DNA from: Camellia lanceoleosa
Taxonomy: Eukaryota; Streptophyta; Magnoliopsida; Ericales; Theaceae
DNA: 64,000 nucleotides
Direction of reading: 5' to 3'
NCBI GenBank assembly: GCA_025200525.1
Contig: CM045763.1
Coordinates: 60,715,530 to 60,779,529, forward strand
The position numbers and the translations under genes are program-made. Positions 33,011-43,438 of this stretch are shown here, piece after piece (positions within the stretch are counted from its first letter, which is position 1; each line of letters opens with the position of its first letter). The notes under the pieces were generated by a model, which saw only the letters and a list, made by a program, of their open reading frames with translations, was not told the DNA's origin and ran no database searches.

Positions 33011-33414
33011 AGAGGGAAAGAGGACTTACCCTTGTAGACAACTTCTTGGCTCCCTTTTGCTTGAAGAATGGATGCTTCCTAGCTGCTGGAATTCTTCCCT
33101 TGCTGCTGGAAATGGTATGGTGATGATAGAGCTTGGAGTTGATGAGGAAATAGCCTAGTACCTTGAAGGTTTTTTTGAGCTTTTGGCTATGGAAATGAAG
33201 GTGTTTGGAAGAGAGGCTTTGAGATGAAAATTACTAACCCTAGCAAAGGAGCTGTCCAGCCCCTTAAATAGGCAAGAAATGGTGTAAAAGGGGAGGGAAA
33301 TGGAGGCAAGCTTTCCCTCCCAAAATATCCCCCGGAGGGCTGGGATATTTTGAAAAATATCCGGACAGCTGTAAAGGGTGGAAAAGAAGAAAGCTGGCCG
33401 ACCAGGTAACTTTT

Positions 33415-33480
33415 TAGAAGGTGGCCGGCCGGCCACCCCAACTGGTCGGCCAGCCACTTACCCATGCCGGCCGGCCATGG
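33415..33480. repeat. GGCCGGCC palindrome cluster in the LTR
   Basis: Short overlapping palindromes (GGCCGGCCGGCCACC, GGTCGGCCAGCC, GCCGGCCGGCCATGGCC) lie within 65 bp. The same words recur at 35,495-35,585 and 40,050-40,085, upstream of the two genes that oppose pol. Confidence 0.85.
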
Positions 33481-33505
33481 CCCAAAAATGAAGTCAAGAA
33501 TTTCT

Positions 33506-33800
33506 GGCCGACCACCATGTTTTAGGGTCCTCCCAGGTGTGTAGAATAAGGCCTCAGGGTTGGAATCTGGCAACACTGAAACAAGAGTCACAACATAGAA
33601 CTTGAAGGAGAGGCTCAAAAATGAAATTCACAATTACTGGCCGACCACCACTTTTTAGGGTCCTCTCATGTGTGTAGAACAGGGATCTAAGGTTGGAATT
33701 TGGCAACATTGAAACAGGATTCACAACATTGCATTTGAAGGAGAGGCTCAAAATTGAAAATCACAATTACTGGTCGACCACCACTTTTTGGTGTCCTCCC
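33506..33800. repeat. Tandem array, 133-bp unit
   Basis: Units start GG(C/T)CGACCACCA at 33,506, 33,639 and 33,772, an exact period of 133 bp; the third unit is partial. Each holds GGGTCCTC(C/T)CA(G/T)GTG, TTGGAAT(C/T)TGGCAAC and GAAGGAGAGGCTCAAAA. Confidence 0.92.
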
Positions 33801-33954
33801 ATGTGCCCTCATCACAGATATGTAGTCCCGGCTCGAAGAAAATATCCCTAGGGTGTTCAACATTGGCCCGGAAGTGAGCAAAACGGGCGTCGGAGGAGCG
33901 GAACTGGTTTTCTGGAACAATTGCTGGCCTCCCACCCTCCAGTGATCTTCTTGA

Positions 33955-34275
33955 TGCTAAAACAGAGGTACCTGCCAAAATTGAACAAAAACCGATGCAA
34001 AATGAAAGCTCGGGGCCAAAAGAGCGATTCGGGTCCAAAAACTGTAAGCACGAAAGTGGCGTCTGACATGAAGTGGGTACCAGAGGCCCCAGTGTCCCTC
34101 GGAATGATAAAACAGAGGCACTTGCCAAAAATGAACGAAAAATGATACAAAATGAAAGCTCGAGGCCAAAAGGCGGTTAGGTCCCAAAAATTGTAGCAGA
34201 AAGTGGCGTCTGACATGAAGTGGGTACCAGAGGCTCCAGTGTCCCTCGGAATGATGAAACAGAGGCACTCTCCAA
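33955..34275. repeat. Tandem array, 147-bp unit
   Basis: GTGGCGTCTGACATGAAGTG starts at 34,056 and again at 34,203, a period of 147 bp. A partial unit precedes it (AAAACAGAGGTACCTGCC, 33,959). Units end in CTCGGAATGAT(A/G)AAACAGAGG. Confidence 0.92.
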
Positions 34276-35440
34276 AAACCGAAGAAATCGGAGATGGTTG
34301 AGCGGTCCCGAACCGAGGCACACTACCGACGGCAGCTCAAAACCGGAAGACTCCGAAATGGGCAAAATGGCCTCCGGCCACGAAAAGTAGCGCACGGCCA
34401 CCGAGAGATAGTCTACGGGACCACTCCCTTCCCTCAGGAAAGAAAACAGAGAAAAGCAGTCTATTCGCAAACCGAGGCAAGGCCTGAAGAGAGTTGAAGT
34501 CCGGAGGAGGCGCCTGGCCGCGACTCGAGACTTCGAACGAGCACAACATGCAACATCACCGGCGCTCAATCGATGGCGTATGAGTCTTAAGGTTGGTCAA
34601 AATGGGGTGTCTCTGATTGCCCTCTTTGTGAACTTCGGAAGTCAAAAGTGGCGGAGTGAATGTCAAAGCCTTGAGCGACCCATTTTTGACAAGGCCGAAG
34701 ACTTAGACAATCATACAAGATAAACAGAGATATGCGCCCGCAGGCAGGGGGCAAAATGCAAAATGATAGGCACGGAGCCAGGTGATCATGCAAGTGCAGC
34801 AAGCTGTAATGAAGCACGTATTGACAAATAGATGCAACAGTTTTAAGCAAGAATGCAAAGCAAACAACTACATTTCATGCAGTTAGGAATGCGGAGAATC
34901 ATTCAATTCTCGTCGCGTCTCACGGAGAAGATACGATACTGGCGATTAAATGCAGTCGCACCAACCTCAAATGAACCGTACATACAATATCGTGCTCGCA
35001 AAATAGAAATTCAACAAGAACAATATGCCAACAACATATATTCAATGTGATTCTGTGATTACGAAAGTTTGACACACGCGATTGTCGTGAGTGGATGCAT
35101 CTCAATGCGTCAAAAGACATTTCGTGACAAGGCATGCTCAAGCATAGTAGCATTGTACACCAAGATATCACGCATGACAATGCAAAACATTCATGAGAAT
35201 TCAAATTATGAGCCAAATAATGCAAAAGCGAAATCGGGGTGCGTTTTGTTGCTCTTAAAGCAATGAACGCATTCGGCGGCAACTTCGATCATGACCTCGA
35301 TTTACCTCCCGGAGAGATCATAACATGTTTAACAAGGATACACCCTCATTTTGATGAATAAAGACGTGACACATGTCGAGAAATTGCCACTGAAGTTCGT
35401 GGAGCAATTGGCGAAAGTGCACTTTTCTTAAACTTTTTGA
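34276..35440. other. LTR interior, no gene recognised
   Basis: This is mixed-composition sequence with many short frames on both strands and no recognisable domain. It is probably the U3 part of the long LTR. No tandem period was seen by eye. Confidence 0.5.
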
Positions 35441-35494
35441 GGTCGGGAACTCGATTTTCCTCAAAATTTGCGAGAGGTAGGGGAGGGTGGGGAC

Positions 35495-35691
35495 CACTGG
35501 TCGGCCAGCCCATTTCCCTAGGAGAGGCCATCGGCCAGGGGAAAAAAAGTAGATGGCGGCCCGGCCGGAAAAGGTGGCCGGTACCGCCCAAAGTAGGGCA
35601 TTTTGGTCTTTTTCGGCTATTTCTATATATAGGCACCTCCACTCCATCCGAAATCACTCCCCCCAGTGTGACATTCTCTCCTCTTGCTTCC
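35495..35691 (+). promoter_or_regulatory. Putative promoter of the PMD-like gene at the LTR edge
   Basis: A palindromic TATA element, CTATATATAG (35,623-35,632), lies about 350 bp before the ATG. Upstream are GGTCGGCCAGCC, GGCCCGGCCGG and GGTGGCCGGTACC. Because CTATATATAG is its own reverse complement, it could serve either strand, and it lies inside the inferred LTR end. Confidence 0.5.
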
Positions 35692-35981
35692 TAAGCCATT
35701 TGCTCTTTCAAATCTACATTTTATACGCGCCCCTCGGCCTTCCACGCAAGTTGTTTCTGCGAAATCCTTCAGATTTAAGCACTTTGAGGCGACTAAATTT
35801 TGATTTCGGAGCTTCTTTTCTCATTTTCATCACTTGAGGTAATTTTGTCTCAATATTTGGAAAATTTTCCCGGGAGTTGACTTTTGTTGACTTTTGATTT
35901 CCCGAGAGTTGACTTTTGTTGACTTTTTCCAATTTTGGCCCATTTTGCTCATTTTTTGCTCCTCTTTGCAGATTTCTTGAC

Positions 35982-38900
35982 ATGGCGGGTCATTTCCCCC
36001 ACAGTGGAGGTTTTCCGGGTGCTGGAGATGATTTCGACATTATGACATTGCCCCCGAGGGTTCGCCCTTTTGTTCCCGATCGATACGCCCTAGCGGTACA
36101 TAGGCTTCCGCGAGCCACTTTTCGTCATTTCACCGAGTTCAACGATCGGGTACCAGGGGATCTCCTTCTGCGAGAGCCGGAGCAGCACCTCTCCCACGAT
36201 GCAGAGGTATTTTACTTTATTTCCTGTATCTTTCGTGCATTTTGTGCCTTTGCTATGCTTAGACACACAGTTTAGCTTATGACATAGTACTTGCATCCTG
36301 AGCATGTGACTTAAACACTTGAATTTCGTGAACACCCGGCTCATTGACTGATTGTGAACGCACAGTACACATTAGTTAGAAATTGAACACACGGCTCAAA
36401 CATTGATTCACCAAACACACAGCCTGAAGTTGAAAATGAGCACACAGCACATACTGACTAAGAGTAAAACACTGATCCCAAACTTCGATTTTACGAACAT
36501 GACCAGATTTGAAGCGAACACACATTGATTAAGAGTAGAACACACCCTAAACTCGATTTCTTGAACACGCATGACCCAGATTTGAAGCGAACACTGACAT
36601 TGATTAAGAGTAGAACACCTGACCCTAAACTCGATTCTTGAACACGACCCAGTTGAAGTGAACACCACCATTGATTAAGAGTAGAACACAGTCCCAAACT
36701 CGGATGTCTTGAACACGACCCATTTGAAGTGAACGACAACCCGATTGAGAGTAGAACACACAGGTCCCAAACTCGGATGTCTTGAACACGCGACCCATTT
36801 GAATTGAACACACACCTTGATTAAGAGTAGAACACACGGTCCCAAACTCGGATGTCTTGAACCAGCCAGATTTGATGTGAACACACGCCTTGATTAAGAG
36901 TAGAACACCAGGTCCCAAACTCGGATGTCTTGAACCATGACCCAGATTTGAAGTGAACACACGGCTGATTTTCAAATTTGAACACAATTTCAAATACCAA
37001 ATTCTTGAACACGCACCCAGATTCGATGTGAACACACCCAATCGATTTCGAAATTTGAACACGTGACCCAAAACAATTCATTTGCACTGACTCATTTTCA
37101 CTTCATTTGTTGATACTGGCATTCATTCTAAATGGTGGCTCTCGCCTGATCTTGAGGATATGGCTCCACCGCGAGGAGTGGTATGCTAAGCTTCGGAAGT
37201 CGGGACTTGGTTGACTTCGCAGATTCGGACCATTCTGCAGGGGTTATCACCTTTGTCTTATCGAGAGGACATTATTTCTTTGCTTTCTGGCGGAGATGGT
37301 GGGACACCACCAATTCTTTCCATTTTTCTGCACCAGGGGATATGACCATGACCATTTGGACTTTGTTGTACTCACCGGCCTAGACATAGGCGGTGGACCT
37401 ATTCTGACGGCGAGGATATGGGTCGATTGGGAGGCGCTTGGATGCACCTATTGGGGGCACTCCGCTGTGAAACGAGCTTAGGGAGGTTCGATATACTTGG
37501 TTTCTTCCCATTTCAATGACCTGAGATGGAGCCTGAGTCTCCCGAGGAGGTCGAGCAGTATACCCGTGGTTTCCTCATGTTCCTCTTTGGCACCACTCTG
37601 TTTGCCGATAGAGGGAACATGGTCGGGTTGTATCTACTGAGCGCTCTGGTAGACCTATCACAGGTCGGTCAGTATGATTGGGGCGGCGCTGGCCTGGCTA
37701 CCCTTTATTGTTACATGAGCGCAGTCTCTCGCACGCGAGGGGACTTACTCGGCGGCTACTGGAGAGCTTGGGAGGTACATTCTGTCCTCTTGATTTACAT
37801 TTTGCTCCTCATTACTTGTTCATTGCACACACGGCGCACTTTGCATTCTATATTCTGCTTTTTAGCACATTGTATTCACATTCCGCACTGCTTTTCTCAG
37901 CTATGGGTATATGCATATTTCCCCACATTGGCCCCGGAGATGGAGGTGGCAGGACCTCCTATGACTCCGTTTTCTTTGATGTTTGAGGGCGAGCACTTAT
38001 CGAGGCCTCGAGAGACTCTCTTCCATCTGCGACAGTACTTTGACACCGTGCGCTTGACAGAGGTATTTCAGAACTTTCAGTTCTTTTCATTTTCATCTTT
38101 GATCCGCTTTGCATATCCTTGATTTCTGATTGATTTGTACACTGGTTATCCGCAGATCCCCTGGCAGCCCTGGGCAGTCTTCGGCGATGATCTCGAAAAT
38201 TAGTACCCCGGGGGGTCGACTAGTTCCCAATATAGGTTCTGCCGAGGACGATTAGTAGAACTGGTTTTGGGAACGCTTTCAGCGTCAGGTTTGGGGGTAT
38301 GATTCTCAGGACCCTCCTGCTGTGCCTCCACCCACTATGCGGACTGCCAACAGGCTATCTACTGAGGAGTTCATTAGGGACATGCAGGGCAGCGATGCTT
38401 TATTACATCTCATTGAGGGGAACTACGCCACCTATCGCCGCATATATCTGATGCCCCCTTGGAGTCTGGACTCCTGCGAGGCCTGGCGCACCATCTTCGA
38501 GCCGTGCGTCTGCCAGACATCCTCTTCTAGCAGTGGTGCATCTAGAGGTAAGCGATTCGATTCCTCCAATCCCTCCGACTCTCTATCATCTGGATGGCGG
38601 ATATGCGGCCGAGTTGACGAGTTGGCAGTATGGGACTACTTCTCCGATTCCGATCCCTATGGAGCCTCCGATGCCTGGTCACAGATATGTCAGTGATCCT
38701 GACTCACCACCGGTATGTTCTACCATTTTCATTTGTCACACAGACATTTTGGCAGTTGCTTATTTATTGATGAGTTGAGCTTGTGTCTGCAGCCACCTCG
38801 GGAGTACATAGATCAGATGCTTGGGGTGGTAGCCTCACTTGAGGGGATGGTCCTGCGTAGAGAGGCACAGATGTCCATCATGGGCTTCCAGGTACCCTTT

Positions 38901-39247
38901 CATCTCTCTTTTATTTATCACATTTCTGTCAACATGCTGGTTTTAAACATTCTGCTGTATTGATAGACTGTGTAGAACACATCTAGCACACACCCCATTC
39001 ACATACTGTACATGCACCTGCTTTTTATATCTGAACTGATGTATTGCACTTTTCATTTTCAGATGCCTCCCGTATATGCTTCGTCGCGGGCCAGGCCATC
39101 AGGGCCTTCTCGGAGGTCGGCGCTAGACCTACTCAGTCTTGGGCCTCGAGGCTGGAGCCATCCGGGCCTTCTGGGAGCTCGAGGCGGGGTCTCTCTCATG
39201 AGCCTTGAGGCACCCATTGTCGAGGATGAGGAGGAGGAGGTCGCATG
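35982..39247 (+). pseudogene. Plant-mobile-domain-like gene, opposite to pol
   Basis: Exon 1 (35,982-36,206) encodes MAGHFPHSGGFPGAGDD and ends LSHDAE before a GT donor. After a repeat-filled intron, sequence from about 37,130 reads in changing frames RRWWDTTNSFHF, DMTMTIWT, LTGLDIGG, EEVEQYTRGFLMFLFGTTLF and LLSALVDLSQVGQYDWGGA. These are conserved blocks of the PMD family (MAIN, Ser/Thr-phosphatase 7 long-form-like). A further exon at about 37,904-38,060 begins LWVYAYFPTLAP. The rest to 39,247 is a Pro/Ser-rich C-terminal region with introns. Frameshifts near 37,200 and 37,350 and stops near 38,200 indicate a pseudogene. PMD proteins are linked to silencing of mobile elements (family knowledge). 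Confidence 0.75.
36455..37075. repeat. Tandem array in the PMD-like gene's intron, about 70-bp unit
   Basis: About eight units share GAACACA(C)...GATTAAGAGTAGAACAC, then TCCCAAACTCGGATGTCTTGA, then CACGACCCA(G)ATTTGAAG. Units are 65-75 bp, with small deletions scattered through them. The array fills most of the first intron. Confidence 0.88.
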
Positions 39248-40080
39248 AGCCGTGTGTCGAGAGACATCTCTGGGAGGAGGCTTGGTCTTGGTTCGGGAGG
39301 CGGAGGCGAGGCAGGAGATCCGGAGGATGGCGGCTCGATTCGGTGGTGATGATGGTGCGAGAGGTTATCCATGAGAAGAGGATGAGAGGGCCTCCTCATT
39401 CCGTTCAGGATACTGATGTTATTTCCTGCTTTATTTTACTTTTTAGCTAGTAGTTTGTAGCACTTTGCACATTGTTAGGTAGTTTTATTTTCTGTAAAAC
39501 TTGTACCTTTATTTTGTTGTAAAACATGATGGAATGAAACAGCTTTTGAAAAGATGTTTGTATTTGAAATTCTTAGCATCGCATCGCATCATTTTGCACA
39601 AAATGGAATTGGATGAAAATATGCCTTGTGTATTTACCGGGTCAGGTAATGAACCGACGCAACAAATCAAAACAACTCGACTCACTAAGAAATAACAGAA
39701 TCTTAGCAAGTTTACAACTCGATAAACAAATTACAACAATGTTAACGACTCAATAGACAAGACTTAACAAAATTGTGTAACCAAAAAGTAACAATTCAAA
39801 ACACAAAATGCAACAGCTCGACAAAACTTACAACTCGATAAACAAAACAACAACTCGATAAGCAAAAAAAAAAAAAAAAACACAAAACAAACTTCGGACG
39901 AACAATCTGGGTGATGGAACGCATCCGAAACTGATAGAAATGGAGGCCTTCGACATTCCCGATGCCTAGAAATGCTTCAAACTTCCTTCCGAAGGGCAAA
40001 GAAGGACCAATGCATGGCCGAAAGCATTTTGTAGCTAGAGATTGGAGGGTGGCCGGCCTACTAGGATAGGTGGCCGGCCG
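39248..40080. other. Spacer between the two opposed genes
   Basis: No gene is supported here. It holds the 3' region of the PMD-like gene (TATTTTGTTGTAAAACATG-like near 39,510) and an A-rich zone with repeated CAACTCGATAA words (39,716-39,862). Two TGGCCGGCC-type palindromes lie at 40,050-40,085. Confidence 0.55.
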
Positions 40081-40195
40081 GCCACTTCCTCCGCAAGCTC
40101 CAGAATTTTGACAAGTGTCCCTTGAATAGTGTTTTAGCCTCCTATAAAAGCCCCAGTCTTGGAACTTATTCATTTCATCACCTTTCCTCACAAAA
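40050..40195 (+). promoter_or_regulatory. Promoter of the DUF7745-like gene
   Basis: TATA box CTATAAAAG (40,142-40,150) lies 46 bp before the ATG, so the leader would be about 20 bp long. GTGGCCGGCC and GGTGGCCGGCCGGCCAC lie 65-90 bp upstream of it, matching the motifs at 33,415 and 35,500. Confidence 0.65.
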
Positions 40196-41467
40196 ATGGA
40201 GGCATTTCTCGCAGAAAACCTCACATCTTGGATTTCTTCTTTAGATGGCTCGGAGAAGTTGAACTTCCGGGGTTTTAGCTTGAATGCACTGTTTACATTG
40301 AGGCGGACTCCACTGCACCTTTCTTTCCTCCATGCCGCGGCAAGGTTTTGGAACCCGGTGACGCATGTCTTTAGCTTCGGCGGGCAAGAGGTATGTCCTA
40401 CTTTTAAAGATTTTCAGGCTTTGATGGAGTCTGAACGCTCAGAAGAGATCTTGCCTCAGTCTCGCTTTGGCCATGCCCAAGCTTTAGGGCGGATGTGCGG
40501 TCTCAACGCGCATGATGCTCGATCTCTGATTGATAGTGGCATGTTGGATGTCCCGAGCCTAATTTACCGATTCTCTGATGCCGGTGACCGTAGCGACCAT
40601 CATTGGCAAGGTTTTCGACAACATGCCCTCTGCTTGTGCATGCTATCTCATTTTCTGTTCGTCACGTGCTCCGGAGGGGCTAGCATCCGTCTGATCGAAG
40701 TTGCACAAGGCTTGAAAGAGGGAAAGAGTTGCATTGCCATGACTCTGGCCGAGACACTGATGGGCTTGGATGCTTTCTGGCAGAAACAACGAGTTCGCGA
40801 GGAGTCCACTACTGCTGCAGGTAATGTTTCCCACCCAAGCTCACATATGTATTTGCTCACATCACTCGGCCCTCGGGCTCGGTTTTTCTCACAAAACCCT
40901 TATCTTACTTTTCTCTCATCGCGCACCTCTCTATTCTTTATTCTCTCATTTTTCATCCCTCTCCAGATATGGTTGATGGACAAATTGCGAGTTGTGGACT
41001 CTTGCCCTGCTTACTCAGCCCGTGGCTACTTCTTTCGACAACGCCTGGTCGATGCCCTTGATGAGGGATGGTGGTTTGAATGGATGTGCAATTTGTCTGC
41101 TAATTGCATTGCTTGGCGCTGTCCTTGGCTTAACCTTCCGGCGATGAGCTATAGCATGTTTCAATATACTGGGATCCGGTTGGTCGGCTTGACTCACTAC
41201 GTATTTTATTTTCCATTCCGCATTCTGCGTCAGTTTGGCCATGATCAGACTTGCCCTCCGGAGGGGATTGAGTATCCGGCTACATTTCCAGTTCGAGGTG
41301 CGCCTTGCCCATACATACGGCACCGGAGGACTAGAGAGCTCGCCCCTACTTTTAGTTGCACTTTATCTGACGAGTGCTGGGATTGGCTTAACGAAGAAGC
41401 ACAGGTTGGGCCTAGGTTAGCATTGGAGGCCTCAACTAGCTCTGGCAGGGGGCGCAGGGACACCTGA
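40196..41467 (+). CDS. DUF7745-like protein gene, opposite to pol
   Basis: This open frame of 423 codons starts MEAFLAENLTSWISSLDG. Conserved-looking blocks are HAAARFWNPVTHVFSFGGQE, CPTFKDFQALME (near 40,395), DHHWQGFRQHALCLCMLSHF (near 40,598), and RCPWLNLPAMSYSMFQYTG (near 41,120). They resemble plant DUF7745 / retroelement ORF proteins of unknown function. A sequence with perfect intron ends (GTAATG at 40,821, CTCCAG at 40,966) lies inside the frame. It is 146 bp, not a multiple of three, so splicing would shift the frame while reading through stays open. The frame is the least damaged gene of this element. Start choice rests on the TATA spacing. Confidence 0.75.
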   Translation: MEAFLAENLTSWISSLDGSEKLNFRGFSLNALFTLRRTPLHLSFLHAAARFWNPVTHVFSFGGQEVCPTFKDFQALMESERSEEILPQSRFGHAQALGRMCGLNAHDARSLIDSGMLDVPSLIYRFSDAGDRSDHHWQGFRQHALCLCMLSHFLFVTCSGGASIRLIEVAQGLKEGKSCIAMTLAETLMGLDAFWQKQRVREESTTAAGNVSHPSSHMYLLTSLGPRARFFSQNPYLTFLSSRTSLFFILSFFIPLQIWLMDKLRVVDSCPAYSARGYFFRQRLVDALDEGWWFEWMCNLSANCIAWRCPWLNLPAMSYSMFQYTGIRLVGLTHYVFYFPFRILRQFGHDQTCPPEGIEYPATFPVRGAPCPYIRHRRTRELAPTFSCTLSDECWDWLNEEAQVGPRLALEASTSSGRGRRDT

Positions 41468-42160
41468 CTTGACTATGCCCCAGATTTATTGCTTTATTAG
41501 TACTTTCAAGTTTTATTTATGAGTGTAATAAAAAGCAACTTCAATTGTATGCAAGAGCAAAAGAACTCTGTTTTGAAATCAATGAAATTGAAGGTTGTGG
41601 TACTGAAAATTCTCCGCTTTGGTCCAAAAATGGTCTTAGTTGTGAAAAGATTAATTTGAACAAAGTCAACTTTTATTAAAACTTTTCAAAACTATTTTCG
41701 ATATGGATCAGAACTGGACACGCCTGAGATCTGTCACTGAGATGCACAACCCCGAATCCTAGCAACTGGAAAGTTGCCCCTAGTTTGAATGGTACCGCAG
41801 CACTTCATGGCAACGGAAAGTTGCCCCTAGTCTGGATGGCACTGTACCGGAGATCACGATAAATGTTGATGAATAGAGATGACTGAGATGATCAGAATGG
41901 ACAAAATTGATCGGGGAAAAGATTGTGGCTGAACTTCGGGATGAAGCTGCCTACGTATCCCAAAGATGGGAATCAAGCCTTACGTAGTTCAGGCTTAGGG
42001 TCGCTCGGGTATTTTTACTCTCCTTTTGCGCTCTAACTTTTGCCAAGGCCGCCCTTTGCGGGTTTTCAACCTTGCGAGCTCAGTTTTTATAATTTCAAAT
42101 TTTTCTATGCTCTGAGTTTTGCCTAGGTCGCCCTTTCGGGTTTTCGGCCTAGCGAGCCTC
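41468..42160. other. Spacer between integrase and the opposed gene
   Basis: No gene is supported. Two short duplications are visible: CGGAAAGTTGCCCCTAGT(T/C)TG-type words at about 41,770 and 41,810, and a (C/T)CGCCCTTT(G)CGGGTTTTC unit at about 42,050 and 42,130. Convergent transcripts (integrase on minus, DUF7745-like on plus) would end here. Confidence 0.55.
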
Positions 42161-43264
42161 TCAGGGGTAGTATTTCTTCAACTTGTCCATGTTGATCGGT
42201 TGGGAAAACTCTAAGCCATCTAAATCCATCAGAACCACAGCTCCACCTGACCAGATTGACTTGATAATGTAGGGACCAGTCCAATTGGGCCTGAACTTGC
42301 CCCTTGGGTCGTGAATGGGAGCTCGGTTGTCCTTGAGTTCCAAATCTCCTTCTTTCAAGTTCCTGGACTTAACCTTCTTGTTAAAAGCCCGGGCGATTCT
42401 GCGTTGATAACCTTGGACGTGGTACAGTGCTTTCAACCTTCTTTCATCGAAAAGCATGAGTTCCTCAAATCTGTTTTGCTGCCAATCCGCTTCGACTATC
42501 TGGCACTCGGCCAATATTCGTAACAACGGGACCTCAATCTCAATAGGCAGAACGGCCTCCATCCCATAGACCAATGAGTACGGAGTCGCCCCAGTAGAAG
42601 TTCTAATCGAAGTCCTGTAGCCCCACAGAGCAAACGGCAGCTTATCTGGCCAGTCCCGATAGGTTTCCACCATCTTCTGTAGTATGCGCTTGATGTTCTT
42701 GTTGGCGGCCTCGACTGCTCCATTGGTTTGCGGCCGGTAAGTAGACGACTTATGAAAAGCCACATTGTATTTCTCCAACAAATCAATCACCTCTTTCTTG
42801 AAGTGGGAACCATTGTCTGAAACTATTTCATTTGGGACCCCGTAGCGACAAATGATGTTGTTTCTGATGAATTTTGCAACGTGTGAAGCTTTCAACACTG
42901 CGTAAGATTGGGCCTCAACCCACTTTGTGAAATAATCTATCGCTACCAAGATGAACTCATGCTCATTCGATCCCTTCGGCGTAACGGCTCCGATTACATC
43001 AATTCCCCAGACAGAAAACGGCCATGGCGAAGTCATGTTGTACAGCTTTGACGGCGGGATGTTCATGCGATTTGCATGAATTTGACACTTATGGCATCGC
43101 CGGACGAAACCAATACAATCCTCCTCTACGGTGGACCAATAATAACCCTGTCTAAGGATCTTCCGTGCCAACATTACCCCATTCATGTGTGCACCACATT
43201 CACCTCCGTAGATGGCTTCCATCAGACGTTTTGACTCTTCAGCATCAACGCACAGTTTATGCAT
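42161..43264 (-). CDS. Integrase of the Ogre-like element
   Basis: This is an open stretch of 367 codons, ending TAA at 42,161. It has the zinc region (GECGAHMNGVML, then CHKCQIHA near 43,080) and the core. Catalytic residues are Asp in WGIDVIGAV (near 43,010), Asp in IVSDNGSHFK (near 42,810) and Glu in NGAVEAANK (near 42,710), so the D-D-E triad is complete. The C-terminal part has the GPYIIKSIWSGGAVVLMD domain near 42,235, typical of plant Gypsy integrases. The frame opens at an internal Met; the real polyprotein would enter from upstream, where the frame is broken near 43,270-43,440. Confidence 0.92.
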   Translation of the reverse strand: MHKLCVDAEESKRLMEAIYGGECGAHMNGVMLARKILRQGYYWSTVEEDCIGFVRRCHKCQIHANRMNIPPSKLYNMTSPWPFSVWGIDVIGAVTPKGSNEHEFILVAIDYFTKWVEAQSYAVLKASHVAKFIRNNIICRYGVPNEIVSDNGSHFKKEVIDLLEKYNVAFHKSSTYRPQTNGAVEAANKNIKRILQKMVETYRDWPDKLPFALWGYRTSIRTSTGATPYSLVYGMEAVLPIEIEVPLLRILAECQIVEADWQQNRFEELMLFDERRLKALYHVQGYQRRIARAFNKKVKSRNLKEGDLELKDNRAPIHDPRGKFRPNWTGPYIIKSIWSGGAVVLMDLDGLEFSQPINMDKLKKYYP

Positions 43265-43438
43265 TCCCAGATGACCCGTTTATCTGGTTTACCTCCGAGA
43301 TGATGGCTGACGCCATTCTTCTGATTGCTCTCTTGTCTTTGGCATTTACCCCAAGAAGTTCCAGATGTCGTAATACCAGGGGTGTTCGTCCTGAACTTCA
43401 TCTATGGCTGCAATCGACGCATAGGCAGGTACAAATTT

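Larger units (their letters stand above)
29716..35673 (-). repeat. Single internal LTR of the Ogre-like element (edges approximate)
   Basis: The lower edge is set by the primer-binding site. The upper edge is inferred from TGTCACACTGGGG (minus strand, 35,673) preceded by a purine tract, GGAAGCAAGAGGAGAGAA (35,674-35,691). That gives an LTR of about 5.96 kb, in the range of Ogre LTRs, but no second copy is present to confirm it; a shorter LTR ending near 34,600 is possible. It contains four tandem-repeat arrays and no convincing gene. Confidence 0.55.

Noticed and set aside
36408..37087. Repetitive minus-strand frames in the intron array
   Set aside because: All three frames are open across a 70-bp tandem array inside an intron; there is no start context or domain.
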